From contig NZ_CP046252.1 of NCBI RefSeq assembly GCF_009720145.1, positions 620,001 to 684,000 of the forward strand: a stretch of 64,000 bases of DNA, given 5' to 3'. The notes beneath the pieces were generated by a model that had not been told where the DNA came from, made no database searches, and worked only from the letters and a program-made list of their open reading frames with translations. The stretch comes from Sphingobium sp. CAP-1 (lineage in GTDB: Bacteria; Pseudomonadota; Alphaproteobacteria; Sphingomonadales; Sphingomonadaceae). A program made the translations under genes and the position numbers. Position 1 is the first letter of the stretch. Each line of letters opens with the position of its first letter. This document shows positions 41,610-51,460 of this stretch, piece after piece.

Positions 41610-42143
41610 ATGACGCAGGAAATCGCGACGCTGGCCGGGGGCTGCTTCTGGTGTACGGAGGCGGTCTATCAGAATCTCAGGGGCGTCGAGGGCGTGGAGA
41701 GCGGCTATATTGGCGGCGCTGTGTCCAATCCGACCTATGAGCAGGTTTGTTCGGGTGCGACCGGCCATGCCGAAGCGATCCGCATCACTTATGACCCGGC
41801 GGTGATCGGCTATGCCGATTTGCTCGACATCTTCTTTGCGACGCACAATCCGACGACGCTGAACCGGCAGGGAAATGATATCGGCACCCAATATCGGTCC
41901 GCCATCTTCCCCCATTCGGCGCAGCAGGAAGAGGCGGCGCGGGCCGGGATCGTGCGGGCGCAGGCGGATCAGAGCGATCCGATCGTCACCACGATCGAGC
42001 CGGACGCGCCCTGGTATCCGGCCGAGGATTATCACCAGAAATATTGGGACCGGGTGGGCGACCAGAACCCCTATTGCATGGCGGTGATCCCGCCCAAGCT
42101 GGCGAAGCTGCGCAAGGGCTTTGCGGCGCGCATCGCGGGGTAA
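41610..42143 (+). CDS. msrA: Peptide methionine (S)-S-oxide reductase
   Basis: The 177-residue enzyme repairs oxidised methionine. The catalytic motif GGCFWCTEAVYQ is at the N-terminus, followed by VEGVESGYIGGAV and the AEDYHQKYWDR region that binds the substrate methyl group. Thioredoxin would recycle it. Length matches short MsrA forms. Perhaps co-transcribed with the acyl-CoA ligase. Confidence 0.95.
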   Translation: MTQEIATLAGGCFWCTEAVYQNLRGVEGVESGYIGGAVSNPTYEQVCSGATGHAEAIRITYDPAVIGYADLLDIFFATHNPTTLNRQGNDIGTQYRSAIFPHSAQQEEAARAGIVRAQADQSDPIVTTIEPDAPWYPAEDYHQKYWDRVGDQNPYCMAVIPPKLAKLRKGFAARIAG

Positions 42144-42325
42144 GGCGGGCGGCTAAGCGGACTTCCTTCATCCCCTCCCTTTCAGGGGAGGGGCTTATGT
42201 CCGCTGCCCACCCCAATATGCCATCGGGACCGGGGCCAACGGCCCGTCGCGTTTCGTGGCGTCTTTAGTCGGCGGTTCATCTTGCTCATGCTAATGGCCT
42301 GCAATCCACAAGCCGGGGGACCGAA

Positions 42326-42589
42326 ATGAAGAAATCGCTGTTGCTTGCCATGCCGATGCTGCTGCTGGCGCTGCCCGGTTGCGTGCGGACGGTGGCGAGC
42401 GTCGTGACCGCGCCGGTGCGCGCGGGATCGCAGGTGGTCGACTGGACCACCACCAGCCAGGATGAAGCCGACCGCAATTATGGCCGCAAGATGCGCGAGC
42501 AGGAAGCGCGCGAAGGCAAGGAGCGGAAGAAGGCGGACAAGGCGCGGCGCGAGCAATGCCGCAAGGCCGGCAACGACAATTGCGACTGA
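42326..42589 (+). CDS. Small lipoprotein with charged C-terminal helix
   Basis: The 87-residue protein starts MKKSLLLAMPMLLLALPGC, with a lipobox ending LPGC. A segment VVTAPVRAGSQVVDWTTTSQ is followed by a long Lys/Arg/Glu-rich helix (REQEAREGKERKKADKARRE) and a short tail with two cysteines. No known function. A CTCCCT/AGGGAG palindrome (about 42173-42193) lies in the gap before it. Confidence 0.7.
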   Translation: MKKSLLLAMPMLLLALPGCVRTVASVVTAPVRAGSQVVDWTTTSQDEADRNYGRKMREQEAREGKERKKADKARREQCRKAGNDNCD

Positions 42590-42606
42590 TCGGCCGGACT
42601 TGAGGG

Positions 42607-43560
42607 TCAGGCGGCCGCGCGGCGCAGCCGGTCGTTGATCGCCGCGCCGATACCTTCGAACGGGATCGGCGCGATGGCGATGCGGGCGGCGGTGCTGGCG
42701 TCGGCGATGTGGAGCGCGGCGAAGAGATTGGCCGCCGCTTCGTGCAGATCGGCCTCCGGGCTGAGGTTGATGTGGCAGGGCATCAGCCCGAAGCCGATCA
42801 GATAATCATCCTTCTCCGCGCGCAGGGCGTTGAGGCGCACCTTTTTCGACGGGGCGTAATGGCTTTCGAGCTGGCCGGGCGCCTCGATCGTCCCGTCATC
42901 ACCGGTCACGACCGGCAACCCGGTCGCCTCCTCCAGCATCGCCGCCGTCACCGGGCCGGGGCGGAGCAGGCGAACCCGGTCGGCCTCCGGCGCGGCGATG
43001 GTGGATTCCAGCCCCTCGCTGGTCGGCCCTTCGTCCAGGATCATGCGAATCTTGCCGTTGAGGCTGGCGAGGACATGTTCGGCCCGCGTCGGGCTGATGC
43101 CGCCGCTGCGATTGGCGGAGGGAGCGGCCAGCGGGCAGCCGCTTTCCCGGATCAGCGCGCGCATCGCCGGATGGGCGGGCAGGCGCAGCGCCACGGTCGG
43201 CAGGCCGGCCATGACCAGCGGCGACAGGCCGCTGCCGGCGCGCGCGGGCAGCACCATGGTCAGCGGGCCGGGCCAGAAGCGATCGGCCAGCATTTCCGCG
43301 ACAGGCGAGAAATCGGCAAGGCCGCGCGCCATGTCCCGATCGGCGACATGGACGATCAGCGGATTGAAACTGGGTCGCCCCTTCGCGCTGTATATCGCCG
43401 CGACCGCGCTGCTGTCGGTGGCGTCGGCGGCTAGGCCATAGACGGTTTCGGTGGGAACGGCGACGGGTTCCCCCGCGCGGATCAGCAACGCCGCCTCGCG
43501 CAGCGCTTCGGCGCCATAGCGGCAGGATCGGGTGGAAAAGGTTGATTGTGCGATAGTCAC
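42607..43560 (-). CDS. L-threonylcarbamoyladenylate synthase (Sua5 form)
   Basis: The 317-residue protein makes the TC-AMP used for t6A37 of tRNAs. The YrdC domain shows EPVAVPTETVYGLAADA, KGRPSFNPLIVHV and PSANRSGGISPTRAEHV. The extra C-terminal domain (from about residue 210) marks it as Sua5 type rather than short TsaC. It is convergent with the small lipoprotein gene and divergent from the DUF815 gene. Confidence 0.95.
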   Translation of the reverse strand: MTIAQSTFSTRSCRYGAEALREAALLIRAGEPVAVPTETVYGLAADATDSSAVAAIYSAKGRPSFNPLIVHVADRDMARGLADFSPVAEMLADRFWPGPLTMVLPARAGSGLSPLVMAGLPTVALRLPAHPAMRALIRESGCPLAAPSANRSGGISPTRAEHVLASLNGKIRMILDEGPTSEGLESTIAAPEADRVRLLRPGPVTAAMLEEATGLPVVTGDDGTIEAPGQLESHYAPSKKVRLNALRAEKDDYLIGFGLMPCHINLSPEADLHEAAANLFAALHIADASTAARIAIAPIPFEGIGAAINDRLRRAAA

Positions 43561-43668
43561 GGCCCCCGCGATATAGTCCCCGATTTCCGCGAGTAAAAGG
43601 CCATTGCGTCACGACCATGACAGCGACTCAACTTGTCGTCGCGCGAACAGGCGGTTAAGCCGCCCGTC

Positions 43669-44487
43669 ATGACCGACGCATTGCTGATCCGTATCGCCGA
43701 GGCGCTGGAGCGCCTGGCCCCGCCGCCGCCCGTTTCCGCCGATCTGGCGACCGCGCCCGCCTATGTCTGGGACGGCCACGCCATTCATGCGGTGGAGGCG
43801 TTCGCGCCGGTGGATTATGCGCTGCTGAGCGGGATCGACGCGCAGAAAAATGCGCTGCTGGACAATAGCCGCCGCCATGCCGCCGGCCATGCCGCGCATG
43901 ACGTGCTGCTGTGGGGCGCGCGCGGCACCGGCAAGTCGGCGGTGGTCGCGGGCGTGGTCGGCAAGTTGCAGGCGGAGGGGCAGGACATCGCCCTGATGCA
44001 ATGCGCGATCGATGAACTGGCCAGCCTGCCCCGGCTGTTTTCGCTGCTGCGTGGGACAAGCCGGCCCTTCATCCTGTTCCTCGACGATCTGGGGTTCGAC
44101 GATCATGGCGCGGGCGACGCGCGCGCGTTGCGTTCGCTGTTGCAGGGCGGCACGGCGGCGCGGCCGGCCAATGTCCGCCTCTATGTAACCTCCAACCGCC
44201 GCCACATCGTGCCGCGCCATCTGGCCGAGCAGGATGACCCGATCAACCCGCGCGACGTGATCGATGACAAGATGGCGCTGTCGGACCGTTTCGGCCTCAG
44301 TCTGGGATTCCACGCCATCGATCAGGACGCCTATGTCGCGATCGTCAGCGGTTATGCGGCGCAACTGGGCCTTGCCTTCGAGCCGCTGGAGGCGATTCAG
44401 TGGGCGACTCAGCGCGGCAGCCGGTCGGGGCGTGTGGCGTGGCAATATGTGGTCGAACTGGCCGGGCGGAACGGTCTGACGATCTGA
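43669..44487 (+). CDS. DUF815-family AAA ATPase
   Basis: The 272-residue protein has Walker A LLWGARGTGKSAVVAGV (about 80-96) and Walker B FILFLDDLGFDD, then NVRLYVTSNRRHIVPRH and the arginine region typical of DUF815. ATG 43669 (MTDALLIRIAEALERL) matches the family start; a frame start at 43633 adds 12 odd residues. The role of DUF815 ATPases is unknown to me. Confidence 0.9.
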   Translation: MTDALLIRIAEALERLAPPPPVSADLATAPAYVWDGHAIHAVEAFAPVDYALLSGIDAQKNALLDNSRRHAAGHAAHDVLLWGARGTGKSAVVAGVVGKLQAEGQDIALMQCAIDELASLPRLFSLLRGTSRPFILFLDDLGFDDHGAGDARALRSLLQGGTAARPANVRLYVTSNRRHIVPRHLAEQDDPINPRDVIDDKMALSDRFGLSLGFHAIDQDAYVAIVSGYAAQLGLAFEPLEAIQWATQRGSRSGRVAWQYVVELAGRNGLTI

Positions 44488-44511
44488 CGCAGGCCGTTCC
44501 GCCCCTTCGCC

Positions 44512-45837
44512 TCATTTCCCCTTCGTCACGCGCCAGATCACGCCGCCGACATCGTCGCTGACCAGCAGCGCGCCCTTCGCGTCGGCGGTAACGTCGACCG
44601 GGCGGCCATGGGCGACGCCATCCTTGTCGAGGAAGCCGGTCAGTATATCGACCGGCTTGGCCTTGCCCGCCTCGCCATCGGCAAAGCCGACATAGACGAT
44701 CTTGTAACCGGCGGCGGGCTTGCGGTTCCAGCTACCGTGCAGGCCGACGAACGCGCCGTCGCTATAGGGCGCGCCAAGCTGGACCTTGTCGGCGAAGGTC
44801 AGGCCGAGCGGGGCGACATGATTGCCCAGCGCATAGTCGGGCCGCTTGGTATATTCGCGGATTTCCGGCCGTTGCGGCTGGACCCGGCGATCCTCATAGC
44901 CGCCCCAGTAATTCCACGGCCAGCCATAGAAGGCGCCAAATTCCACCCGCGTCAGATAATCGGGAACCAGGTCGCCGCCCAGCATGTCGCGTTCATTGAC
45001 CACGGTCCACAATTCGCCGCTCTTGGGTTCGAAGGCGAGGCCGACCGGGTTGCGCAGGCCCGAAGCGAAGATGCGCTTGTAGCCGGTTTTGGGATTCACT
45101 TCGAGGACGAGGGCGCGGTTCTTCTCCACCTCCAGTCCGTTGTCGGCGATATTGCTGTTGGAGCCGATGCCGACATAGAGCAGCCCTTCGGGGCTGGCGG
45201 CCAGGCTCTTGGTCCAGTGCTGGTTGGGGGACTGGGCCGGCAGGTCGAGGATCTTGCGGCCCTTGGCGTTGATGCGGGTGTCGCCTTGGCTGTAGGGGAA
45301 GGCCATCAGCGCATCGGTGTTGGCGACATAGAGGGTGTCGCCGATCAGGGCCATGCCATAGGGCGAGTTGAGGCCGCTGAGGAAGGCGGTTTTCGTTTCC
45401 GCCCTGCCGTCGCCATCGGCGTCGCGCAGCAGGGTGATGCGGTTGGCGGAGGGGACGCCGGCGCCCGCCTTGTTCATCAGATAGTTCATCACCCGGTTGA
45501 CGATGCCATCTTTCGGGCGGGGCGGGCTGTTGGTTTCGGCCACCAATATGTCGCCATTGGGCAGGCGCAGCATCGAGCGCGGATGGGCAAGGCCGTCGGC
45601 GAAGCGGGCGACGGCAAGGCCGCTGGCCGCGACCGGCTTTTCATTCGCGGTCCAGGGCTTGACCTCTGCGATGTTGACGGTGGGCAGCATCTCGCTGCGT
45701 GGGGCGGTGAATACCGGCTCCTTGCCGGTGTCTGCGCCCGCCGGAAGCTGGGCGGTGTCGCCCTGCGCCAGATAGAGGAAGGTGCCGCCGGCCAGAGCCA
45801 GGGCGACGAGCGGCAGGACGATGACATGTTTGTTCAT
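44512..45837 (-). CDS. Sorbosone-dehydrogenase-like PQQ sugar dehydrogenase
   Basis: The 441-residue protein has an N-terminal membrane or signal helix (NKHVIVLPLVALALAGGTFL) and a six-bladed propeller with HPRSMLRLPNGDILVAETNS, LNSPYGMALIGDTLYVANTD and LRNPVGLAFEPKSGELW. This is the soluble-glucose-dehydrogenase / L-sorbosone dehydrogenase family, which uses PQQ in the periplasm. The substrate is unknown and I see no PQQ genes nearby. The start at MNKHVIV is best; the frame is open upstream. Confidence 0.85.
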   Translation of the reverse strand: MNKHVIVLPLVALALAGGTFLYLAQGDTAQLPAGADTGKEPVFTAPRSEMLPTVNIAEVKPWTANEKPVAASGLAVARFADGLAHPRSMLRLPNGDILVAETNSPPRPKDGIVNRVMNYLMNKAGAGVPSANRITLLRDADGDGRAETKTAFLSGLNSPYGMALIGDTLYVANTDALMAFPYSQGDTRINAKGRKILDLPAQSPNQHWTKSLAASPEGLLYVGIGSNSNIADNGLEVEKNRALVLEVNPKTGYKRIFASGLRNPVGLAFEPKSGELWTVVNERDMLGGDLVPDYLTRVEFGAFYGWPWNYWGGYEDRRVQPQRPEIREYTKRPDYALGNHVAPLGLTFADKVQLGAPYSDGAFVGLHGSWNRKPAAGYKIVYVGFADGEAGKAKPVDILTGFLDKDGVAHGRPVDVTADAKGALLVSDDVGGVIWRVTKGK

Positions 45838-45898
45838 GCGCTCTCGTCTAAATCGGGGCGCGGCGGCGGGCAAGGTCCATGGCGTGCCCGCAGCGCCC

Positions 45899-46072
45899 TT
45901 ATTGGCCGCGTTCGCGCAGCCAGAGCAGCAGGGCGATGAGGATGCCCGCGCCGGCACCCGCGAGCAGGCCGATGGTCGGCTGGCCCAGCAGGCCGCCGCC
46001 GATGGTCCCGGCAAGGATCAGCAGCGCGATGATCGCGCCGGCGCCGGTCGGATTTTTCTTGTCCCTGGTCAT
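45899..46072 (-). CDS. Small two-helix membrane protein (57 aa)
   Basis: The protein starts MTRDKKNPTGAGAIIALLIL, has two helices (IIALLILAGTIGGGLLG and IGLLAGAGAGILIALLLWL) and ends in RERGQ. It is glycine-rich like other small inner-membrane proteins; no family is recognised. It lies 61 bp upstream of the sorbosone-type gene in the same direction, and its start is about 64 bp from a set of palindromes that may control it. Confidence 0.6.
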   Translation of the reverse strand: MTRDKKNPTGAGAIIALLILAGTIGGGLLGQPTIGLLAGAGAGILIALLLWLRERGQ

Positions 46073-46135
46073 GATGAGGGCTTTGCCATGGCATGGCGGG
46101 CAAGGCCAGTGGCTTTGCGGGAGCAGGGCCGGATG

Positions 46136-46259
46136 CCCCGTTTCGGGATGGGATGTCCCGCTGCGGGACGAATGTTCCATATCGGGACTTGGCTAACAAG
46201 CCATTCACCTTCATATCCCGCCATTCAGCGCAAATGATTGAAATGGCACGAAGATTGAA
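46136..46259 (+). promoter_or_regulatory. Three phased palindromes plus sigma-54-like promoter
   Basis: Three copies of TCCCG-N3-CGGGA (CCCCG at 46136, TCCCG at 46156, TTCCA at 46175, each with a complete CGGGA right arm) have centres at about 46142, 46162 and 46181, about two helix turns apart. TGGCAC-N5-TTGAA at 46244-46259 fits the -24/-12 sigma-54 layout except for A instead of C in the -12 GC. The sequence suggests an enhancer-binding-protein array serving the gene at 46305. Confidence 0.55.
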
Positions 46260-46304
46260 CCACAGCCCTTACTAGGGCGCACAAGAAAAGAGCGGGGGTT
46301 GCAA

Positions 46305-46514
46305 ATGCAGGTGCCATATCTTTCCAATCGGAAAAGCTATGAGGATGCGGCCGAACTGATGACGCTGTTCGGGGCCGATGCGGGCTATGAGGCCGCCGCG
46401 CGCGCCGATCGCAGCCTGGATCAGGGCAATCATATCCATTTCTGTCACTGGCGGCAGATCGAGCGGCTGATCGTGCTGCTGACCCATGACCAGCCGCTGG
46501 GGACGATTCACTAA
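46305..46514 (+). CDS. Small soluble protein of unknown function (69 aa)
   Basis: The protein starts MQVPYLSNRKSYEDAAELMT and continues LFGADAGYEAAARADRSLDQ, GNHIHFCHWRQIERLIVLL, ending DQPLGTIH. A His/Cys-rich centre (HIHFCHW) could bind metal, which is speculation. TTG 46299 is an alternative start. I recognise no family, but codon use is that of a real gene. Upstream lie three phased palindromes and a sigma-54-like promoter, so its expression is probably activated under a specific stress. Confidence 0.65.
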   Translation: MQVPYLSNRKSYEDAAELMTLFGADAGYEAAARADRSLDQGNHIHFCHWRQIERLIVLLTHDQPLGTIH

Positions 46515-46532
46515 CTTCGTCGCGTTAAGACG

Positions 46533-46563
46533 TGGCCTGTTCCCGCGAAGGCGGGAACAGGCG
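46533..46563. repeat. GTTCCCGC/GCGGGAAC palindrome, between the 69-aa gene and argC
   Basis: GCCTGTTCCCGC-GAAG-GCGGGAACAGGC is a 12-bp perfect hairpin, six bases before the argC stop. It belongs to the same class as the pair at 37816 and may also end transcription. Confidence 0.7.
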
Positions 46564-46568
46564 CGATC

Positions 46569-47513
46569 CTACAGCCGCAGGCCCGCCGTTTCGGGGAGGC
46601 CGGCGAGGATGTTGAGATTCTGGACGGCGGCGCCCGCCGCACCCTTGCCCAGATTGTCGAGCGCCGCGACCAGCCGCACCTGACCCTGTTCCGCATTGCC
46701 GCAGACGAACAGCGCCAGCCGGTCGGTCGCGCCGACATGTTCCAGCCTGATGTTCGCCATCGCCGCGCTGTCCTCCAGCGCCGCCACGCTGACGATTGGC
46801 GATCCGGCATAGGCAGCCGCCAGCGCGTCGTGGATGGCCGCGACCGTGGGCGCGCCGGGCAAGGCGCGCAGTTGCAGCGGCACTTCCACGATCATGCCGC
46901 GATAGGCGTTGGCCACCGCCGGCGCGAACAGCGGCGGATGGGTAAGGCCCGAATAGCGAGTCATTTCCGGCACATGCTTGTGGCCGAGGGCAAGGCCGTA
47001 GGGCAGGAAAGCGCTCGGCGCGCCATTCGCTCCCTCATAATCGGCGATCATCGCCTTGCCGCCGCCCGAATAGCCCGACGCGCCCGATACCGTCACCGGC
47101 CAGTCGGCGGGTAGCAGCCCGGCCAGCACCAGCGGGCGGACGAGCGCCAGGAAGCCGGTGGGCCAGCAGCCCGGATTGGCGACGTAGCGGCTGCCCGCCA
47201 GCAATTCCCGATGGCCCGGCTCCAGTTCGGGAAAGCCATAGGTCCAGCCATTGGCGACGCGATGCGCGGTCGATGCGTCGATGACGCGGGTGCGGTCATT
47301 GTCGATCAGCGCCACGGCTTCGCGCGCGGCATCATCGGGCAGGCAAAGGATGACGATGTCGGCGGCGTTCAGCGCATCGCGCCGCGCACTGGCGTCGCGC
47401 CGCTTTTCCTCCGGCACCGTGATGAGCGAGAGTTCGGGCCGACCGGCCAGCCGGTCGCCGATTTCGATGCCGGTGGTGCCATGTCCGCCGTCGATGAAGA
47501 TGTTCGTCGTCAT
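46569..47513 (-). CDS. argC: N-acetyl-gamma-glutamyl-phosphate reductase (type 2)
   Basis: ArgC makes N-acetylglutamate semialdehyde in arginine synthesis. The 314-residue protein shows the NADP loop IFIDGGHGTTGIEIG, the catalytic cysteine in YVANPGCWPTGFLAL, and SGASGYSGGGKAMI. Its length is of the shorter type-2 form. The ATG overlaps the stop of the NlpC/P60 gene by 4 bp (ATGA), so translation is coupled although the functions seem unrelated. Confidence 0.95.
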   Translation of the reverse strand: MTTNIFIDGGHGTTGIEIGDRLAGRPELSLITVPEEKRRDASARRDALNAADIVILCLPDDAAREAVALIDNDRTRVIDASTAHRVANGWTYGFPELEPGHRELLAGSRYVANPGCWPTGFLALVRPLVLAGLLPADWPVTVSGASGYSGGGKAMIADYEGANGAPSAFLPYGLALGHKHVPEMTRYSGLTHPPLFAPAVANAYRGMIVEVPLQLRALPGAPTVAAIHDALAAAYAGSPIVSVAALEDSAAMANIRLEHVGATDRLALFVCGNAEQGQVRLVAALDNLGKGAAGAAVQNLNILAGLPETAGLRL

Positions 47514-48418
47514 GCGCCGATCCTCCGCCGCGCGATGATGGGCTGGACATGAGCGTCGGCAAGGCGCGCGACGACATCGGCCAGCGGTTCTTCCACCACA
47601 GCCATCCAATGGGCGTTGGCGTGGAGCAGGGTCTTGCCGTCGGTCATGATGCCGACATGGCCGGGGAAGAAGATGATGTCGCCGCGCCGGAGTGATGCGT
47701 CGCTGTCGATCGGCGCGCCGATCCCTTCGCATTGCAGGTCGGTATCGCGCGGGGCGGCGATGCCGGCCCGGCCGAGCGCCACCTGGACAAGGCCCGAACA
47801 GTCGATGCCACGATGGCCGCGCCCGCCCCAGACATAGGGCTGACCGACATAGCGCTGCGCGACCGCGACCCAGTCGCCGGCGAGGGCGTCGACCGGCTCG
47901 ACATGGCGGACATGGACATAGCCTTCGGCGCAGGCGATGAAATCGCCCTGTGCTTCGCCGGTGAAGGTCGCGCCGGTCGGCCAGTAATCGGCGATCGGTG
48001 ATTTGATGTCGGGCGCGCTGAACAGGGGCGCTGTCCGGGCGACGATCCGGTGGGTCGGACTTTCCGGCAGGTCCAGCGCGTCGCGGCGGACATAGCCGAC
48101 ATAGCCGTCATGGCCGCAAAAGCCCCAGGCCCAGTCGGTCGTCACATCGAGCGCGTGGAAGGTTTCGCCGCGGAGCAATTCGCTGACCGCTTCGGCGGTG
48201 GGCGACGTGCTGGTGAAAATGGGGGCGCCCGGCGCGACGCAGCTCAAAGCCACCGCGCGGGCATAATGGGCGGAAAAGAGGATACCGGCCAGCGCCAGAT
48301 CGGCCAGGTCGCCGCGCGCCGCATGGACGCGGCGGTCGAGCGCGACGGAGCGTCCGTCGAGCTTGAACCGGGTTCTTTCAGGCGGTCCGTTCCGCGTGGA
48401 GGTGTTCGTGCCGTTCAT
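47510..48418 (-). CDS. NlpC/P60 cell-wall peptidase with SH3-like domains
   Basis: The 302-residue protein has two SH3-like domains (FTSTSPTAEAVSELLRGET, FCGHDGYVGYVRRDAL, TGEAQGDFIACAEGYVHV) and a C-terminal NlpC/P60 domain: Cys in HRGIDCSGLVQVALG, His in FFPGHVGIMTD and a third polar site in LLHANAH. It resembles gamma-D-glutamyl-L-diamino-acid endopeptidases that trim or recycle peptidoglycan peptides. No signal peptide is seen, which favours a cytoplasmic recycling role. Its start overlaps the MarR gene by 41 bp. Confidence 0.9.
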   Translation of the reverse strand: MNGTNTSTRNGPPERTRFKLDGRSVALDRRVHAARGDLADLALAGILFSAHYARAVALSCVAPGAPIFTSTSPTAEAVSELLRGETFHALDVTTDWAWGFCGHDGYVGYVRRDALDLPESPTHRIVARTAPLFSAPDIKSPIADYWPTGATFTGEAQGDFIACAEGYVHVRHVEPVDALAGDWVAVAQRYVGQPYVWGGRGHRGIDCSGLVQVALGRAGIAAPRDTDLQCEGIGAPIDSDASLRRGDIIFFPGHVGIMTDGKTLLHANAHWMAVVEEPLADVVARLADAHVQPIIARRRIGA

Positions 48419-48815
48419 CGCGCGCGGTTCCTGCGATGAAATGGTGAAAGGCGTCAAGGAATTCCGCGCCCTTTGTGGTCCGGGTGATGAAAATATTACG
48501 ACGATCGGCCGCATCACGCTCCCGGCGGAGGTAGCCAAGCGCCGAAAGCTTGTTGAGCGCGCGGGTGATGACCGGCTTCGACACATGCAGCGCTTCGGCC
48601 AGCCCGCGCACCGTATGCGGGCCGGAACCGATATAGACAGTCATCATCAGCGCCATCTGTCGGTTGGTGAGGTCCGGCTTGCCGGATCGCACATAGTCGA
48701 CCAGCGTTCGCATCCAGTGGCCAAGAGGCGGGGCGGGACGCTCGTTTCCGGTAGCGGCAATTCCGTTAGCGGGGATTTCGGTAGCGGTGATTTCAGTGGC
48801 GGCTTGGGCGTTCAT
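48378..48815 (-). CDS. MarR-family transcriptional regulator
   Basis: The 145-residue protein has a winged-helix domain: LTNRQMALMMTVYIGSGPH, the recognition-helix region LAEALHVSKPVITRALNKL and the wing YLRRERDAADRRNIFITRT. An Ala/Thr/Glu-rich N-terminal tail of about 30 residues precedes it. It heads the overlapping set marR-nlpC-argC and may control it. The ligand is unknown. Confidence 0.88.
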   Translation of the reverse strand: MNAQAATEITATEIPANGIAATGNERPAPPLGHWMRTLVDYVRSGKPDLTNRQMALMMTVYIGSGPHTVRGLAEALHVSKPVITRALNKLSALGYLRRERDAADRRNIFITRTTKGAEFLDAFHHFIAGTARDERHEHLHAERTA

Positions 48816-48860
48816 CTCCCCTTAACGCACGATTCCCAATCCGGTTGCGTAATGGCGTTA

Positions 48861-50258
<1,398 letters not shown>

Positions 50259-50411
50259 GGCGTGGATGTAGGGCGAAGCGGCCGGGGAAGGGAAGGGTAA
50301 AATGCATCGCCCGATTTCATCGCCTCGGCTGCACGATCGGCCCTTTCTTCCTTTGCCTATGGAAGCGGAGAAGCCTAGATTCACCGGCATAACAGTTGAA
50401 GGAGATGGACG

Positions 50412-50615
50412 ATGATTCACGGTGACGACCGCAGCCTTCAGGCCGCCCGCGCGCGTGCCTATATGCTGGCTGAAACGGGCCATTACGACAATAGCCATGC
50501 GGTGCAGGATGCGCTGATTGCGGAGGGCTGGTCCAATGCCGGCCGTGCGCTGGACAGCGACTATGCGCGCAAGGCGATCGCCGAACGGTGCCAGGCGGCG
50601 ACCAGGGCGCATTGA
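50412..50615 (+). CDS. Small conserved hypothetical protein (67 aa)
   Basis: The protein starts MIHGDDRSLQAARARAYMLA, continues ETGHYDNSHAVQDALIAEGW and ends ERCQAATRAH. It is helical and soluble with a His/Asp-rich centre. The ribosome site GAAGGAGATGG precedes ATG 50412. Its TGA overlaps the next gene's ATG (TGATG), so both are on one transcript. Function unknown. Confidence 0.75.
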   Translation: MIHGDDRSLQAARARAYMLAETGHYDNSHAVQDALIAEGWSNAGRALDSDYARKAIAERCQAATRAH

Positions 50616-51430
50616 TGCAGGGCAGGGGGCTGGTTGTGGCGGCAAGCCTGTTGCTTGCCGCCTGTTCGCCGCATCAGGACCAGCAGGGCAACGCCGCCGC
50701 CAACGCGGCGGCGTCTCGCTTTGTCGACAGGATGGCGGGAGCGCCCCAGCCTCCACCCGCCGCCAGCCCCTTTGCCGAGAGTGAGAAGGGCGCATTTCTG
50801 GAATTTGCCTATGCCTATCCGGCGCAGGCAGCGGCGATCCCGGCGCTGGTCGAGAAATTCAACAAGCAGCGGACGACGGCGAAGGGCGATGCGCTGAAAA
50901 TGGCGAAGGCAGACAGCGTCGCGGCGAAGGCGGCGGGCTTTCCCTTCCGCCCGCACAGCCTGGACATGAAATGGACCGTGGCGGCCGATACGCCGCGTTT
51001 CCTGTCGCTGGAGTCGGAAAGCTATGTCTATACCGGCGGGGCGCATGGCATGACCGGCTATGACGGGGTGATCTGGGACAGAGCGCGCGATCGCGAAACC
51101 AGCGTCAAGGCGCTGATGACCGCGCCGGGCGCTTTCGCCCTGGCGATCCGCGACCGCTTTTGCAAGGAACTGGACCGTCAGCGCGCGGAGAAGCGCGGCG
51201 CGGCGGTGGTGCCGGGCGACGATGATTTCACCAAATGCATCGACCCGATGGAGCAACTGATCGTGCCAACATCAAGCGATGGCAAGCTGATCGACGGCAT
51301 GACCGTGGTGATCGGCCCCTACAGCGCCGGTCCTTATGCGGAAGGGCGCTACGACGTGGCGCTGCCGGTCGATACGGCGATGCGCAAGGCGATCAAGACG
51401 GAATATCAGGACGGTTTCGTGGCGCCCTGA
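50615..51430 (+). CDS. DUF3298/DUF4163-type lipoprotein
   Basis: The 271-residue protein has a lipoprotein signal (GLVVAASLLLAAC) and a periplasmic domain with SLESESYVYTGGAHGMTGYD, the conserved GGAH motif of DUF3298/DUF4163 (RsiV-like) proteins. The end MTVVIGPYSAGPYAEGRYDV matches the C-terminal DUF3298 part. In Bacillus the related RsiV binds lysozyme; whether this one does is unknown. It overlaps the preceding small gene. Confidence 0.85.
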   Translation: MQGRGLVVAASLLLAACSPHQDQQGNAAANAAASRFVDRMAGAPQPPPAASPFAESEKGAFLEFAYAYPAQAAAIPALVEKFNKQRTTAKGDALKMAKADSVAAKAAGFPFRPHSLDMKWTVAADTPRFLSLESESYVYTGGAHGMTGYDGVIWDRARDRETSVKALMTAPGAFALAIRDRFCKELDRQRAEKRGAAVVPGDDDFTKCIDPMEQLIVPTSSDGKLIDGMTVVIGPYSAGPYAEGRYDVALPVDTAMRKAIKTEYQDGFVAP

Positions 51431-51460
51431 CACCCGCTCGGTCATCCCAATGGCAGGGGG

